A stretch of 64,000 bases of DNA from assembly GCA_030272155.1 (NCBI GenBank), contig CP126203.1, forward strand, positions 1,488,001 through 1,552,000. Direction: 5' to 3'. Shown here one piece after another: positions 12,541 through 25,700 of this stretch. The stretch's first letter is position 1; each line of letters opens with the position of its first letter. The stretch is from Tetradesmus obliquus. Its lineage: Eukaryota > Chlorophyta > Chlorophyceae > Sphaeropleales > Scenedesmaceae. The notes under the pieces were generated by a model. It was not told where the DNA came from. It saw nothing but the letters and a program-made list of their open reading frames with translations, and did no database searches. The translations under genes and the position numbers were made by a program.

Positions 12541-13260
12541 GTGTCAAGTTGCGTTGGGCTTCACTGGCGGTGCGTGAGCCTGGGGGTACTTTGTCTGGCT
12601 GCCGCACCGCGTGCAGCCAGGGCTGCATCACATAGCATAGACAACACACCTAAATGCCTGCGATTTTGGCCCCTCTGCCCTCCCAGCCTTGCAGTTAAGA
12701 GTGCCTGCAAGCTGCCAGCCACGAGTCACTTCTTCTTAATTAATAACACACCACGCTGTCATATAAGCTTGTACCCCATCAGGTCGCGTTGGGCTTCACT
12801 GGCGGCGCGTGTGGCTGTGGGTACTTGTCCGGAGGTGGCACCGCGTGCAGCCAGGGCTGCATAACCATAGCACAGACAGCAAGCCTAAATGCCTGCAATT
12901 TTGGCCCCGCTGCCCTCCCAGCCTTACAGCCAAGAGTGCTGGCAAGCTGCCAGCCACATGTCACTTCTTCTCAACCAACAACACACGATGCTGGTCATAT
13001 AAGCTTGTACCCCATCAGGTCGCGTTGGGCTTCACTGGCGGCGCGTGTGGCTGTGGGTACTTGTCCGGAGGTGGCACCGCGTGCAGCCAGGGCTGCATAA
13101 CCATAGCACAGACAGCAAGCCTAAATGCCTGCAATTTTGGCCCCGCTGCCCTCCCAGCCTTACAGCCAAGAGTGCTTGCAAGCTGCCAGCCACATGTCAC
13201 TTCTTCTCAACCAACAACACACCATGCTGGTCATATAAGCTTGTACCCCATCAGGTCGCG
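12541..13260. repeat. Four tandem copies of the last codons, stop and 3' UTR of the DDT/PHD gene (236-bp unit)
   Basis: The block that encodes PPPDKY, PHAPPVKPNAT and a TGA stop on the minus strand recurs with exact 236-bp spacing at 12,779, 13,015 and 13,251, and as an older diverged copy from about 12,541. Each of the recent units also contains the minus-strand TGTAA polyadenylation signal (for example 13,164-13,160, 87 nt after the stop). The units differ from each other at several bases. The copy at 13,251 is in frame with the gene; the others lie downstream of the stop. Confidence 0.9.
13160..13164 (-). terminator. TGTAA polyadenylation signal of the DDT/PHD gene
   Basis: On the minus strand TGTAA lies 87 nt past the TGA stop at 13,253-13,251. 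TGTAA is the usual green-algal poly(A) signal. The same signal repeats in the 236-bp units further downstream, so several cleavage sites are possible. Confidence 0.5.
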
Positions 13261-16200
13261 TTGGGCTTCACTGGTGGTGCATGTGGCTGCGGGTACTTGT
13301 CCGGAGGCGGCACCGCATGCAGCCAGGGCTGCTGTAGGCTCATGCAGTGGTCAGGGCAGTAGTAGAAGTCTGCATCAGGCATGCCTGCACAGCCCAGGTG
13401 CATCAGCACGCTGCAGCCGGGGACCTGCAGGGGAGGAGTGGTGCGGCAAACAGCGGCAGGGTCAGCAGTGCATCTACAGGGCATAGCTGGTAGGGCAATG
13501 TTTGGTAGCGCAGGTGCATCAGCACGCTGCAGCTGGGCACCTGCAGGGGTGGAGCGGCGGGGCAAACAGCGGCAGGGTACTTGTCTGGAGGCGGCACCGC
13601 ATGCAGCCAGGGCTGCTGCAGGCTCATGCAGTGGTCGGGGCAGTAGTAGAAGTCTGCATCGGGCATGCCTGCACACCCCAGGTGCATCAGCACGCTGCAG
13701 CCGGGCACCTGCAGGGGTAACATGGCGGGGCAAAGAGCGATCGGGTCAGTATTAGTGCATCAACAGAGCATAGCTGGTGGAGGGATGTTTGGTAGCCCAG
13801 GTGCATCAGCACGCTGCAGCCGGCGACCTGCAGGGGTGGAGCGGCGGGGCAAACAGCGGCAGGGTACTTGTCTGGAGGTGGCACCGCATGCAGCCAGGGC
13901 TGCTGCAGGCTCATGCAGTGGTCGGGGCAGTAGTAGAAGTCTGCATCCGGCATGCCTGCACAGCCCAGGTGCATCAGCACGCTGCAGCCGGGGACCTGCA
14001 GGGGTAGAATGGCGGGGCAAACAGAGGCAGAATGTTCAGCACGCAGAGCATAGCTGGTAGAGCAATGTTTGACAGCCCAGGTGCATCAGCACGCTGCAGC
14101 CGGGCACCTGCAGGGGTTGATATGTGGTGTGCGCAGTGGCAGGGCAAGGGATGGCAGTGATGGTTAGCATCTTCAAGCTCTGGTTAAGCCAGGGGAATGA
14201 CGCCGTCGGATCCCACAGGGGAGGGCCAGTAGGGGGCACACTGAGCATAGCCCACAAGAAGATAAGTGGGATAGCACGGGTGCATCAGCACGCTGCACAG
14301 CTAGGGCATTGCATGGAGCAGCGGAGAGAACGAAGGGAGTGGGGGAGCAGTGTGCACAAGGGCAGCCGCAGATGCTGCAGGGTCAATGTTATGCAAGCAG
14401 GCTGCACAGTCATTACCAAACAGGCCACAGCAATGGCGCCGTAGCAATGACGCCACATGCTGCACTGTGAGTTGAAGCAGAATTGACACGGCCCGTACCC
14501 ACCAGCCCGCACCAAGGGCCTGCGCAGCAAAGACACATTCTCTTCACACAGCCGATTCCCCAGTGCGCAACGACATGTGCTGTGCATAAGAGTCCGAAAT
14601 CCAGTGAAAGATACCACGCATGCCCACCTCGCAGCACGCCACTTCAGGCCCTGAGCCGCCACACACGCAGCACTCCAGCCCCCAGCGCCCCTCAGGCAGC
14701 GGGTAGGCCTCCTCCTGCTGCTCCTCGTAGCCCCCATAATAGTCCCCGTACTCATCACCACCGTAGCCGCCGCCTCCTGCTGCCCAGTAAGCCTCGTCGT
14801 CGCTGCCTGCTGCGCTGCCGCCGCGCTTGGAGCGCTGCCGCGCGGACATCTTGCGGCGCGGCTCCTGCAGCGCAGTCGTGCCCTGCAGCAGAAAGAGCAC
14901 AGCAGAGCGGCAGAGCGTCAGTAGGCAGGGGTTGAGTGTAGCCAGGGGTTGAGTTGAGACATCTTGCGGCGCGGCTTCTGCAGCGCAGCGGTACCCTAGA
15001 CAGCCGAGGCACAACGGGGGCAGCAGCAGAGCAGAGCAGTAGGCTTCAGCAGCAAGCTTGAGACGTGGACACCTTGCGGCGCGGCTCCTGCAGCGCAGAC
15101 GTGCCCTGCAGGGAATACAGCAGCAAACAGCAGAAGAGCTTAAGCACAGGGCAGCAGCAATGGATGCTTGTTTGTTTTCTGTCTACATCAAACATGCGCT
15201 GTTGAAGCGCCGGCGGACATCTTGCGGCGCGGCTCCTGCAGCGCAGCGGTGCCCTAGACAGCCAAGGCACAACTGGGGCAGCAGCAGAGCAGAGCAGCAG
15301 GCTTCAGAGCAAGCTTGAGACGCGGACACCTTGCGGCGCGGCTCCTGCAGCGCGGCCGTGCCCTGCAACAGAAGAGGGCAGCAGAGCAGCGACGCAGCGC
15401 AGCAGAGCTGTGTAAGCTGCAACCAGTGGTGTTGTCCTTGGCTGCGGCCTTGTCAGCAGCAGCGTCCAGCATGCCGTGTGTCAAGCCCAGCGCCTCCTCC
15501 CAGGGGGCAGGCCCCAGCAGCAGCAGCTGCCTGCTCAAATCCCAACTCCCAGACCGCTTCTCGCACCATCGCAGACTAGCACACTTCAAAACGTCTCCAA
15601 CAAATCCTCCGAAGCCCGTTGCCAGCCCCACCAAAGTACAAAACACACACCTTGATGCGGCGCCCCGTAGACGTCACGATCGTGTTGTCCTTTGCGGCGG
15701 CCTTTTCAGCAGCAGCATCCAGCATGCCGCGTGTAAGACCAAGGGCCTCCTCCCAGGGGGCAGGCCCCAGCAGCAGCAGCTCCTTGCGGCGCACTGAGGC
15801 CTGGCGGTCCTCTGCGATTGCTGCTGCCACGCCGGTGCGGATGCGGCTGAGCGCGAGGTTGGACATGAGCCGCTGCAGGCATGAATGATGAAAGTAAGCA
15901 GCGGCTTAGTTATGAACAGTTGCTGAGCCGGTACGGTATGGGTGCGATGTAAAATGCATTGTTGTTGTTGATGGTATTGGAAGAGAAGATGTGAAAGATG
16001 TGAGTTGCGAGGGTGGGAAAGGAGGCCCCAGCAGCAGCAGCTCCTTGCGGCGCACTCAAACCTGCCGGTCCTCGGCGATGGCTGCTGCCACACCGGTGCG
16101 GATGCGGCTGAGCGCGAGGTTGGACATCAGGCGCTGCGCGCAGATGGTGTGTGTAACAGACAGTAGTGATTGACAGCTACTGAGTGTGTTTGTTGTGCGA

Positions 16201-18614
16201 TGCACTTTGATGTGGACAGCATGTGGGTTGCAATGGACGTAGACACAAGCGAGGCAGAGAGAGAGAGGCCTGCCGGCCCTGCACCGCGCACACGCAAATA
16301 AGGAACATCCAGATCAACTTCACCCCACACTCACGTGTGCTCGGTCGACAAGCGCGGCAGCAGCGTACGCCGCACCACCAAGCGCCCCTGTGGTGCGCGC
16401 GCGCCGCAGGTCCTTCACCCATACTCCCAGCTCGCGCGCGGAGCGCCACAGCACGACTGGCGGCGGCGGCAGCGGCTCGCCCGCCTTCTCTGCTGCGCGC
16501 TTTTCCTGGTAGCGCTTTTCCGCCTCGACATCTGCAGTTGTGAGGCCAGCAGCAGACGTGCAGCTGTGTCAGCGAACTAACAATGCCAAAGACATGCATG
16601 CCGCTGAGCGCAGGCAATGCCATAGGGGGCATCTGCTGGGCATCTGCAATTGATCCGGCAGTACAAGCACCGCATACATCGCAGCTCTTCAACCCCCAAC
16701 AAACCACCGACCACCACCAAACCAACAGCCGCCCAACCCCCTCGCCAAACCCACCGCGTCACAACAAACAGAACCAACCCCACCTGAGTCGTCCAGCTCC
16801 TCCAATGGCGACACCATCTTTGTGACATCCTCATCCTGCTGCTGCTCAGCCTTCACGCCTGCAGCAGCAGCGCCGCCATCCTCCTGCTCGCTCTTCACCA
16901 CAGCAGCAGCAGCAGCGCCATCCACCTGCATAGCGTCTCCCGGCTCCCCTGCCTCCTGCTTCACTTGCTGCTGCTCCTGCTTCACGTGCCCTGCTTTCCG
17001 CACACGCGTGGCGCCAGAGAACAGCGTGACCATGGGGCCCCTGTGTGCAGCAGCATCCGGGTTTGTGTCATCATCAGCATCGCCATCAGCAGCAGACGCT
17101 GCTGCAGACCCCTTCTTCCCGCCTTTCTTGCTGCTGCCACCCGCTTTGCTGCCGCCGCTGCCCTTTCCCTTCTTGCTGCTGCTGGCGGCTGCTTTCTTGC
17201 CCTTTTTGTTGCTCGGCGGCGGCGGCCGCGCAGCGGCAGCAGCAGCAGCAAGCGCTGGTGGCTCGCACGCATCATCGTCACCACCCCCGTCGCCGCCGTC
17301 TGCTGCTGCTGCGGCGGCTTTCTCGGCCGCTGCTGCTGCTGCCGCTGCTGCTGCTGCCTCCTGCTGCTCCGCCAGCTCCGCTGCTGACACAGGCATGACG
17401 AATTCGGCCTCGTAGATGTCTGCTTCCCGGATGAACTCGTCGATTGCCTCTTCTGTGGCGCCTGCTGGGCGGCCGTCGCCGATTCGGGAGAGCGCTGCCT
17501 CAAACTCTTCCAGCATTTGGCCTGCACGGTGGATAAGCAGCAATGCAGCGGGTTCAAACAGTTAGGTGTTGATGACACTCTCTGGCGGGTTCAAAGCGGT
17601 AGGTGTTGGTGAAACGACCTGGCGAGAGGTGCGACAGCGCTGCCTCAAACTCCTCCAGCATTTGGCCTGTGGATGTTTAGGAATACAGAGATACATTCTC
17701 GTGAATAAAGGCAAGGTTGCAATGCTGCAGACACACCAAAACCAGTGAGGTTACGTACGGCACTCTTCAAGAGGTTCAGGTTTTTGGCAGTGTGGGTCGG
17801 TGTGCAGCTCCCACCTCACACCCAAATGAAGCAGCAGACACAATTCTAGCCAGCATAGCACACAACAAAGTGGCAAACAACTGGACACACAGGAGAGGTG
17901 TTCCCCAGGAGCAGCAGCGGCACGCACAGCAGCGCTGCGTGCCATTCGGTGATGCCTCAGGAAAGCTGCTGCTGCTGTCGCCCGGGAAGCATAAGTCACA
18001 TGGCACGGGTGAGCCATGCAGCTGCCAAATCGGGCCAGGTCATCGCGAGCTGCTGAAGGTACAGACGAAACACAAGAAGCATTCCAAACAGTTGCAACAT
18101 ATGATGCGTCCACCAGATGACACGACAAGTCACCTTCCAAAATGGACAACAAAGACACCATCACACGCGATGGGGTGTTGCATGCAAGGGAGAACCATGC
18201 AGCACAGCCACAACTCCACAAAGCAGGCACTCACAGAGCTCGTCCACACTGGTTTTGCCGCACCTGTGCATGTGCTGGTGCTTCTCTGTTCCTGGCACAC
18301 TGTAGACCCGCTACCACCAGCAAACTGACCAGGCCTGCCAACCAAGCACGCCAGACACCTCTACCAAGCGACACGCAACACGCAAGCTGGGACCGTGACA
18401 GCCCCCACAACACACAGATAAACCCAGCGCAAAACAGAAGCTAAAAAAAGCAGGCACTCACAGAGCTCGTCAACGGAGGTTTTGCCGCGCAGCCTTGCCC
18501 GCCAGTCCTTCACCGACAGGTCGTAGATGCCCGCCCCTACCAGGCCGCTGACCAGGCCTTCTAGCTCCGATAGTGAGGCGGCAACAGCAGTGGCTTCACT
18601 GGCAGCCTGCGAAC

Positions 18615-18654
<40 letters not shown>

Positions 18655-18748
18655 TGGTGAGGTGGTTGGGTTTGCTGACCAGGCCTTCTAGCTCACTTAG
18701 TGAGGCTGCCACTGCGGTGGCTTCACTGGCGGCCTGCGAATACAGCAT

Positions 18749-18788
<40 letters not shown>

Positions 18789-18867
18789 GATAGGGAAGTT
18801 AGGCAGCTGACAAGGCCTTCTAGCTCCCTCATTGAGGCGAAAACAGCAGTTGCCTCGCTGGCAGCCT

Positions 18868-18900
<33 letters not shown>

Positions 18901-21700
18901 ACGATTGTTTGGGTAGTGTAAGTCGCATGAGGCCCTGGCTCGGCGATGTACAGCACAGCAGCCGCCACGAGCAGCTTCAGCTGCACTGCAGCATGCCAAC
19001 AACTACAGAAACCTGTTATGTGACATGTTATGTACAAATAAACTCACCAGCAGCTGCTGGTAGTCAGGTTGCGCCTCATCATCCTGCTGCTGCTGCTGCT
19101 GCAGCGGCCAGCCAGAAGCGTCCAGCTTCACATTCGCAGGCATCGCCCGCGCTGCCGCCTTGAGCCAGTTGCGGCGGCTGCGCCTGTTGCGCGGCACTGC
19201 TGCCACGTCCAGCGGCATATGCGGCGGCCGCAGGCAGCGGCAGAACTCGTCGTAGCGCTTTTGGAGCACCTGCAGCAGCAGCAGCAAGCGCCGTCAGCCC
19301 ACGTGACGCATTACGCTGGCAACAAGCTGATGGTGTCACACTGCTCACTTGATGCAGCAAGCCCTACTGCTGTTGCTGTTGCTGTCGCTTTGTTTGCGGC
19401 CGCATCAGCTCACCTAGTGCTTCGCGCTCTCGCGGCTGCCGCGCTTGTTGGGTCCTGCCATCACTCGACATATGCATGCTCGGCAACACGCAACGACTTG
19501 TTATCAGACCTTTCAAACCTAAATTACCCGCCCACCTGGTGCAGAGCGCGCTCGCGGCTGCCGTGCTTGTTGAGCCCCCCAACACCCAACCTGTATGCAT
19601 GCTAGGCACCATGAAGTTATCTGTATCTTGAACAAACATCGACTTATCGGCCCACCTGGTGCAGCGCGCTCTCGCGGCTGCCGCGCTTGTTAAGCCCCGC
19701 CATCAATGCGTCCAGCTGGCTCCTGTTGGTGATGAGCCCCAAGCTGTCGCCCTCTGCGCTTTCTACAAAGATGATGCTGGGCAGGCTCTGCAGTGGCAGC
19801 AGCAGCAGCGGCGGCAGCAGCAGCGGCGGCAGCAGCAAATAAGGCATGCGGGTGCAACGACAGCTGCGGCAATGAGGGTAACAGGGGTTGTATTAGATGC
19901 CCACCTGCATGTGCTAGTACCGCTGGTGGTGCCCATCCATCCCAAGCGGCTCGCTGCGGCTGCTGTAGGGCGCCAGCTTAGCCATCAGCTACACGTCCAA
20001 GCGCTAAAGATAGTAACAGGGGTTGTAACGATCCCCACCTGCATGTGCCAGTAGCGCTGGTGGTGCCGTCCATCCCAAGCGGCTAGCTGCGGCTGCTGTA
20101 GCGCGCCAGCTTAGCAATCAGCTATACGTCCAAGCGCTAAAGACAGTAACAGGGGTTGTAACGATCCCCACCTGCATGTGCCAGTAGCGCTGGTGGTGCC
20201 GGCAGGTACCAAGCGGCTCGCTCCTGATGCTGTAGCCGGCCAGCTTACCTCAACTGTCGCAAAAATATCACATCTACGAACGATTACTAAACAACAAAAT
20301 TAACACCTCCCCACCTGCATATGCCAGTAGCGCTGGTGGTGCCGGTCCATCCCAAGCGGCTCGCTGCGGATCGAATAACGCGCCAGCTCAGCACTTAGCG
20401 CAGCATCACGCGCCTCCCGATCTTCCGCGCTGCGCCAGCCGGCAGCAGCAGCAGCAGCGCCGCCGCGCGGGTCGAAGCCTGCGCCGGCGGCTGCGGCGGC
20501 TGGGTCCGGCGTGCCGTCACGCGTGTCGCCGCCTGCAGACAAGTGTGCGGCACAAAGTGGGTGAGACGCATGCACGGATGACGGCTGCAGCAGAAGGAGC
20601 GGCGGGGCCTGGCATGCCGTCACGCGCGTCGGCACCTCCTGCATACAGTGTGCGGCAGGAAGTGGGTGAGAGTCATGTGCAGATGACAGCAGGGCAGCAG
20701 TGGGGTCGAAGCCTGCGCCGGCGGCTGCGGCGGCTGGGTCCGGCGTGCCATCACGCGTGTCAGCACCTCCTGCAGACAAGTGTGCGGCACGAAACGGGTG
20801 AGACACATGCACTGACGCCTGCAGCAGCAGCAGTGGGGTCGAAGCCTGCGCCGGCGGCTGCGGCGGCTGGGTCTGGCGTGCCGTCACGCGTGTCAGCACC
20901 TCCTGCAGACAAGTGTGCGGCACGAAACGGGTGAGACACATGCACGGATGACGCCTGCAGCAGCAGCAGCGGCTGGGTCAGGCGTGCCATCATGCGTGTC
21001 ACCTGTGTGCGTATAAAACTCCACTGCGGTATGAGAGAGGGTTTCTTAAACCTACGCGAGCTCTGTGCTGGTAGGGCAGTTTGTTTTACCTCTGGACCTT
21101 TTTTTGCACAACTCCAATGAGAACACAAAGCAGCGCTGAGAGGCATGCCAGGTTGCAAACACTTTTTATTATGGCTGAACAGCTGGAGCAGATTGACAGG
21201 GCGCGGCAACGTCATCCAGGAGACACCAATCCACCATGCATGAAAAACTCACCCAGCCCAGGCGTGTCAAACCCATCGCCTGCCATGCCGCTGCTGCTGC
21301 GTGCGCGCTTCAGCGGCGGCTGCACGGCGCTGCTGTAACACAACGCTGCGAAAACCGCTTGAGCAAGGCCTGCCAGGTGAACCTCTTCTAGCGGCTGACC
21401 ACAACGCTCTCAAAGCAAACAGGCAGTGCAAGCCACACAGAAACAGATAACTACCCAACATGGTCCACGCAAAGCATGCAGTTACTCACCTAGCCCAGGC
21501 GTGCCATCAACGCCGCCAAAGTCACCCCCCAAGCCGCTGCTGCTGCGTGCGCGCTTCAGCGGAGGCTCCGCAGCGCTGCTGTCGCCATCTGCGCCGCCGC
21601 CGTCTGCTGCTGCCGAGTTTGCAAACTGCGGGTCTGGCGTGCCGCCATCTGCTGGTGTTGAGGCCATGCTGAGCTCCCGCGCACGCTTGTCCCTGCAGCA

Positions 21701-21737
<37 letters not shown>

Positions 21738-22675
21738 CAGCACGTTGAAGAATAGTCTGGCGTTGAGGCCATGCTGAGCTCCCCCGCGCGCTTGTCCCTG
21801 CAGCAACAGCAAACCAACATGAAATTGGTGTTGGAGTATGAGCAGCATCTCATTGCAGCAGCATCCAGAGCTGATAACAAGGCAGCAGGAGACACACTGT
21901 ACACTAAAGAACAATCAATACTCCCAAAGCCCAACAGTGCCGCCTCTCCTCCTTGCGCTCCTCAGCGTCCGCGTGGACCCCTAAACCCCTGCACCCTGCA
22001 ACCTAAAACCGGCTCACCGTGCTGCTTGCGCTGCCTCGCGCCGCATGCGCGCCGCTTCCTTCTCCTTCTTGCGCTCCTCAGCGTCCGCGTGGAACTTCTC
22101 TATCTGCAGCGCAATGCTGGTGTCCAGCCTGGCAGCAGCAGCAGCAGCAGCGGCAGCAGCAGCATGGTGCTCAGCATGAGCAGGCAACTTCTGTGACTGC
22201 GCACCTGCTGCTGATATCAGCCTTCATGTGCAGCAGTTGAGGACATGGCTGCTGGTAATGTTGCATCAGATCAACAAACAATTCAACAAGCACAACATCA
22301 AAACACCACCCACGCACCTGCTGCTGATCTCTGCCTTCATGTTGAAGCAGTTGACCACGTCGTTGCACCAACCGCCTGTTAGTATTGTTGCACCAAATAA
22401 ACACACATATAAACGAGCTGAATTGCACAACACCCACACCCGCACCTGCTGCTGATCTCCGCCTTCATGTTGAAGCAGTTGACCACGTCGTTGCACAGCG
22501 CGTCTGCTGAAAATGCTGCACCAAATTGTGACCAGTTGACATCCAAACAAGCGAAACCACCTACGCACACACCTGCTGCTGATCTCCGCCTTCATGTTGA
22601 AGCAATTGACCACGTCGTTGCACAGCGCATGCAGCAGCCGCAGGTGGAACTCCGGCGGCAGCCGCCACGCATCCT

Positions 22676-22738
<63 letters not shown>

Positions 22739-25700
22739 TTGAGCACGCAATCAACCAACATGAGATCGGCAGCAGAGGTAGCCACAATACGCGCAGTAGC
22801 AGACACCTATGAGGCAGCAGCAAACGCAATCCACTTACCATTAGCCGGTCCTCCGGGCAAACTCAACTCACGCTGCACATCGCCTGCACATCGCCTGTAT
22901 TATGTGTTATAACATGGTTTACAGCGCTCCCCGCACCTGCTTGCCCAGCTCCACCGCGGCATGCACCATTATCAGGTCATCTGTCATGCTTGCGTAGCAC
23001 TGCCCGGCTTAAGCTCGCTGTCCCTTCAATAACATATGTGTCACATACAAATAACATATGTTCTAACAGTGTGTTGTAGCGATATGTTACCTGCTTGCCC
23101 AGCTCCACCGCGGCATGCACCATGATCAGGTCATCCGTCATGCTGGCGTAGCACTGCCCGGCTTTCAGCTCGCTGTCCCATCTAACAAAAATGTACAAAA
23201 CGTACATAACAGAATGTAACATATGTCATAATGCTATGTTACCTGCTTGCCCAGCTCCACCGCGGCATGCACCATGATCAGGTCATCTGTCATGCTGGCG
23301 TAGCACTGCCCCGGCTTCAGCTCGCTGTCCCATCAAACACAAATGTATCAAAAAACACATGTTCTAAAAAACAAATGATAAAGCATGTAACATATGTCAT
23401 AACGCTATGTTACCTGCTTGCCCAGCTCCACCGCGGCATGCACCATGATCAGGTCATCCGTCATGCTGGCGTAGCACTGCCCAGGTTTCAGCTCGCTGTC
23501 CTTCACGTCTACCACACACATGCTTGGAACTCATACAAAGCACATGCTGTGTAACAGACGTTGAGTAACAAACGTTGTAATGCTCCGCCCACCTGCTTGC
23601 CCAGCTCCACCGCGGCATGCACCATGATCAGGTCATCCGTCATGCTGGCGTAGCACTGCCCCGGCTTCAGCTCGCTGTCCTTCACGCGCAGGCTGCTGCG
23701 CGACAGCAGGCAGTAGCGGCGCAGCAGCTCCTGCCAGGTGGCGTTGCCGTTTGGTACCATGCCATTGACACCCTCCGCGCCAGGCTGCATAGTATCAGCA
23801 ACCACATCAGTGTCAAAAAAACCTTTTGTTGAGGTTTATTGTGTGTTAGTATAAGGCTATTGGGCACCATGCGACTCACGCCCTCGGCGCCAGCCTGCCG
23901 ATGAGAAGTGAGTGTGACTATTCAAAAAATGCAGCCCAGCAGCAGCAGCACTCACCGCTGCATCGAAGCTGCCGATGGCGCTGCTGCGCTCCAGGCAACG
24001 AGCCCAGCGCCGCACGCGCGCACCCACATGGCCCGACTCGATGTGGCTCTGCAGCGCAGCAATTGCAGGCAGTACAAAGTTGGAGAGTGTGACAACAGCT
24101 AACCAAGGCAGCTCGTGTTCTGTTTCAGCGGCTCTCCCAAAACATGCTGCCGATCGTTACACCCACAACGCTTTGAACAGACTTAGGTAGGCTGTCACAC
24201 AGGCGACCATTGCAGAAACCAACACACTCATGGCACTATCCAACCCCAAGCCAAACTTTCATTGCAGAAACCAACACACTCATGGCACTATCCAACCCCA
24301 AGCCAAACTTTCATTGCACTCACCCACTGTGCCAGCAAGTACTTGACCAGGCTGCTGTATGTTTCACACAGCTCCGGGCCATCCAGCAGCCTACTCGCCC
24401 TCACTCTAAAGCCAACTACCCCTGAACCCCACTCACCCACTGCGCCAGTAGGTACTTGACCAGGCTGCTGTATGTTTCACACAGCTCCGGGCCATCCAGC
24501 AGCCTACTCGCCCTCACTCTAAAGCCAACTACCCCTGAACCCCACTCACCCACTGCGCCAGTAGGTACTTGACCAGGCTGCTGTATGTTTCACACAGCTC
24601 CGGGCCATCCAGCAGCCTACTCGCCCTCACTCTAAAGCCAACTACCCCTGAACCCCACTCACCCACTGCGCCAGTAGGTACTTGACCAGGCTGCTGTATG
24701 TTTCACACAGCTCCGGGCCATCTAGGGGCCTACTCGCCCTCACTCTAAAGCCAACTACCCCTGAACCCCACTCACCCACTGCGCCAGTAGGTACTTGACC
24801 AGACTGCTGTACGTCTCAAACACCTCCGGGCCATCTAGGGGCCTACTCGCCCTCACTCTAAAGCCAACTACCCCTGAACCCCACTCACCCACTGCGCCAG
24901 TAGGTACTTGACCAGACTGCTGTACGTCTCAAACAGCTCCGGGCCATCTAGGGGCCACGCTGCAGCCTGCTGCAGCTGCGCCAGGCCCAGCAGCGGGGCC
25001 CCGCACACGCCCGCAAAGGTGGACAGAAACTCGGCCACAGCGAGGGCGTCCATCAGGCTGTGCAGCTGGCGCTCGTCCTGCGAGCATTTCACAAGATGAC
25101 ACATACAGCTGACGTGTGTTGTTTGGTTATGGGTGTGTTTTGGCAGTTGGCGGAAGCGCACACGCCGGCAAACGTGGACAGGAACTCGGCCACAGCCAGG
25201 GCGTCCATCAGGCTGTGCAGCTGGCGCTCGTCCTGCAGGGCAATACCACATGCAGAAATGATTATGTTACTGGAGTTTGTATATGGTGACAGAACAGCAA
25301 GATTAAGCTTGCAGCTGCAGGTGTTGCTCACACAAGCAACAGACCCTGCCAAGCAAAGTCAGCAGCACACCGCAGCAGCCGCTCCGCACGCTGCAACACA
25401 ACTGCAACCAGCCCAGCAGCTGCTGGCACTCCCATTGTCTTGTTCATACCAATCAGCTCACCGTGATGGTGTCTTTCAGGGCTGGCGGCCCCGCAGCAGT
25501 GGCCTGCAGCCGCCGCAACTTGTCGCTGGCCTCCCGCAGCTGCCCACTATCTTCAAATGTTTGCAATGACCTCAGCTGACCGTGAGGGTGTCCGTGAGTG
25601 CTAGCGGGCCCGCAGCAGCAGCCGATCAGGCTTTCAGAGGATACAACAGCCCAGCCGCTGATACTTCAGTATCCCATCCATCAACCTAAGCTCACCGTAA

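Noticed and set aside
18573..19163. Plus-strand open frame with Ser and Ala runs in the DDT/PHD locus
   Set aside because: It is the reverse of CAG runs and of exons that splice in phase on the minus strand; no domain or splice support of its own.
24321..24990. CRISPR-like array
   Set aside because: The units are contiguous tandem repeats containing an exon end and donor, with no unique spacers between repeats, in a eukaryotic intron.
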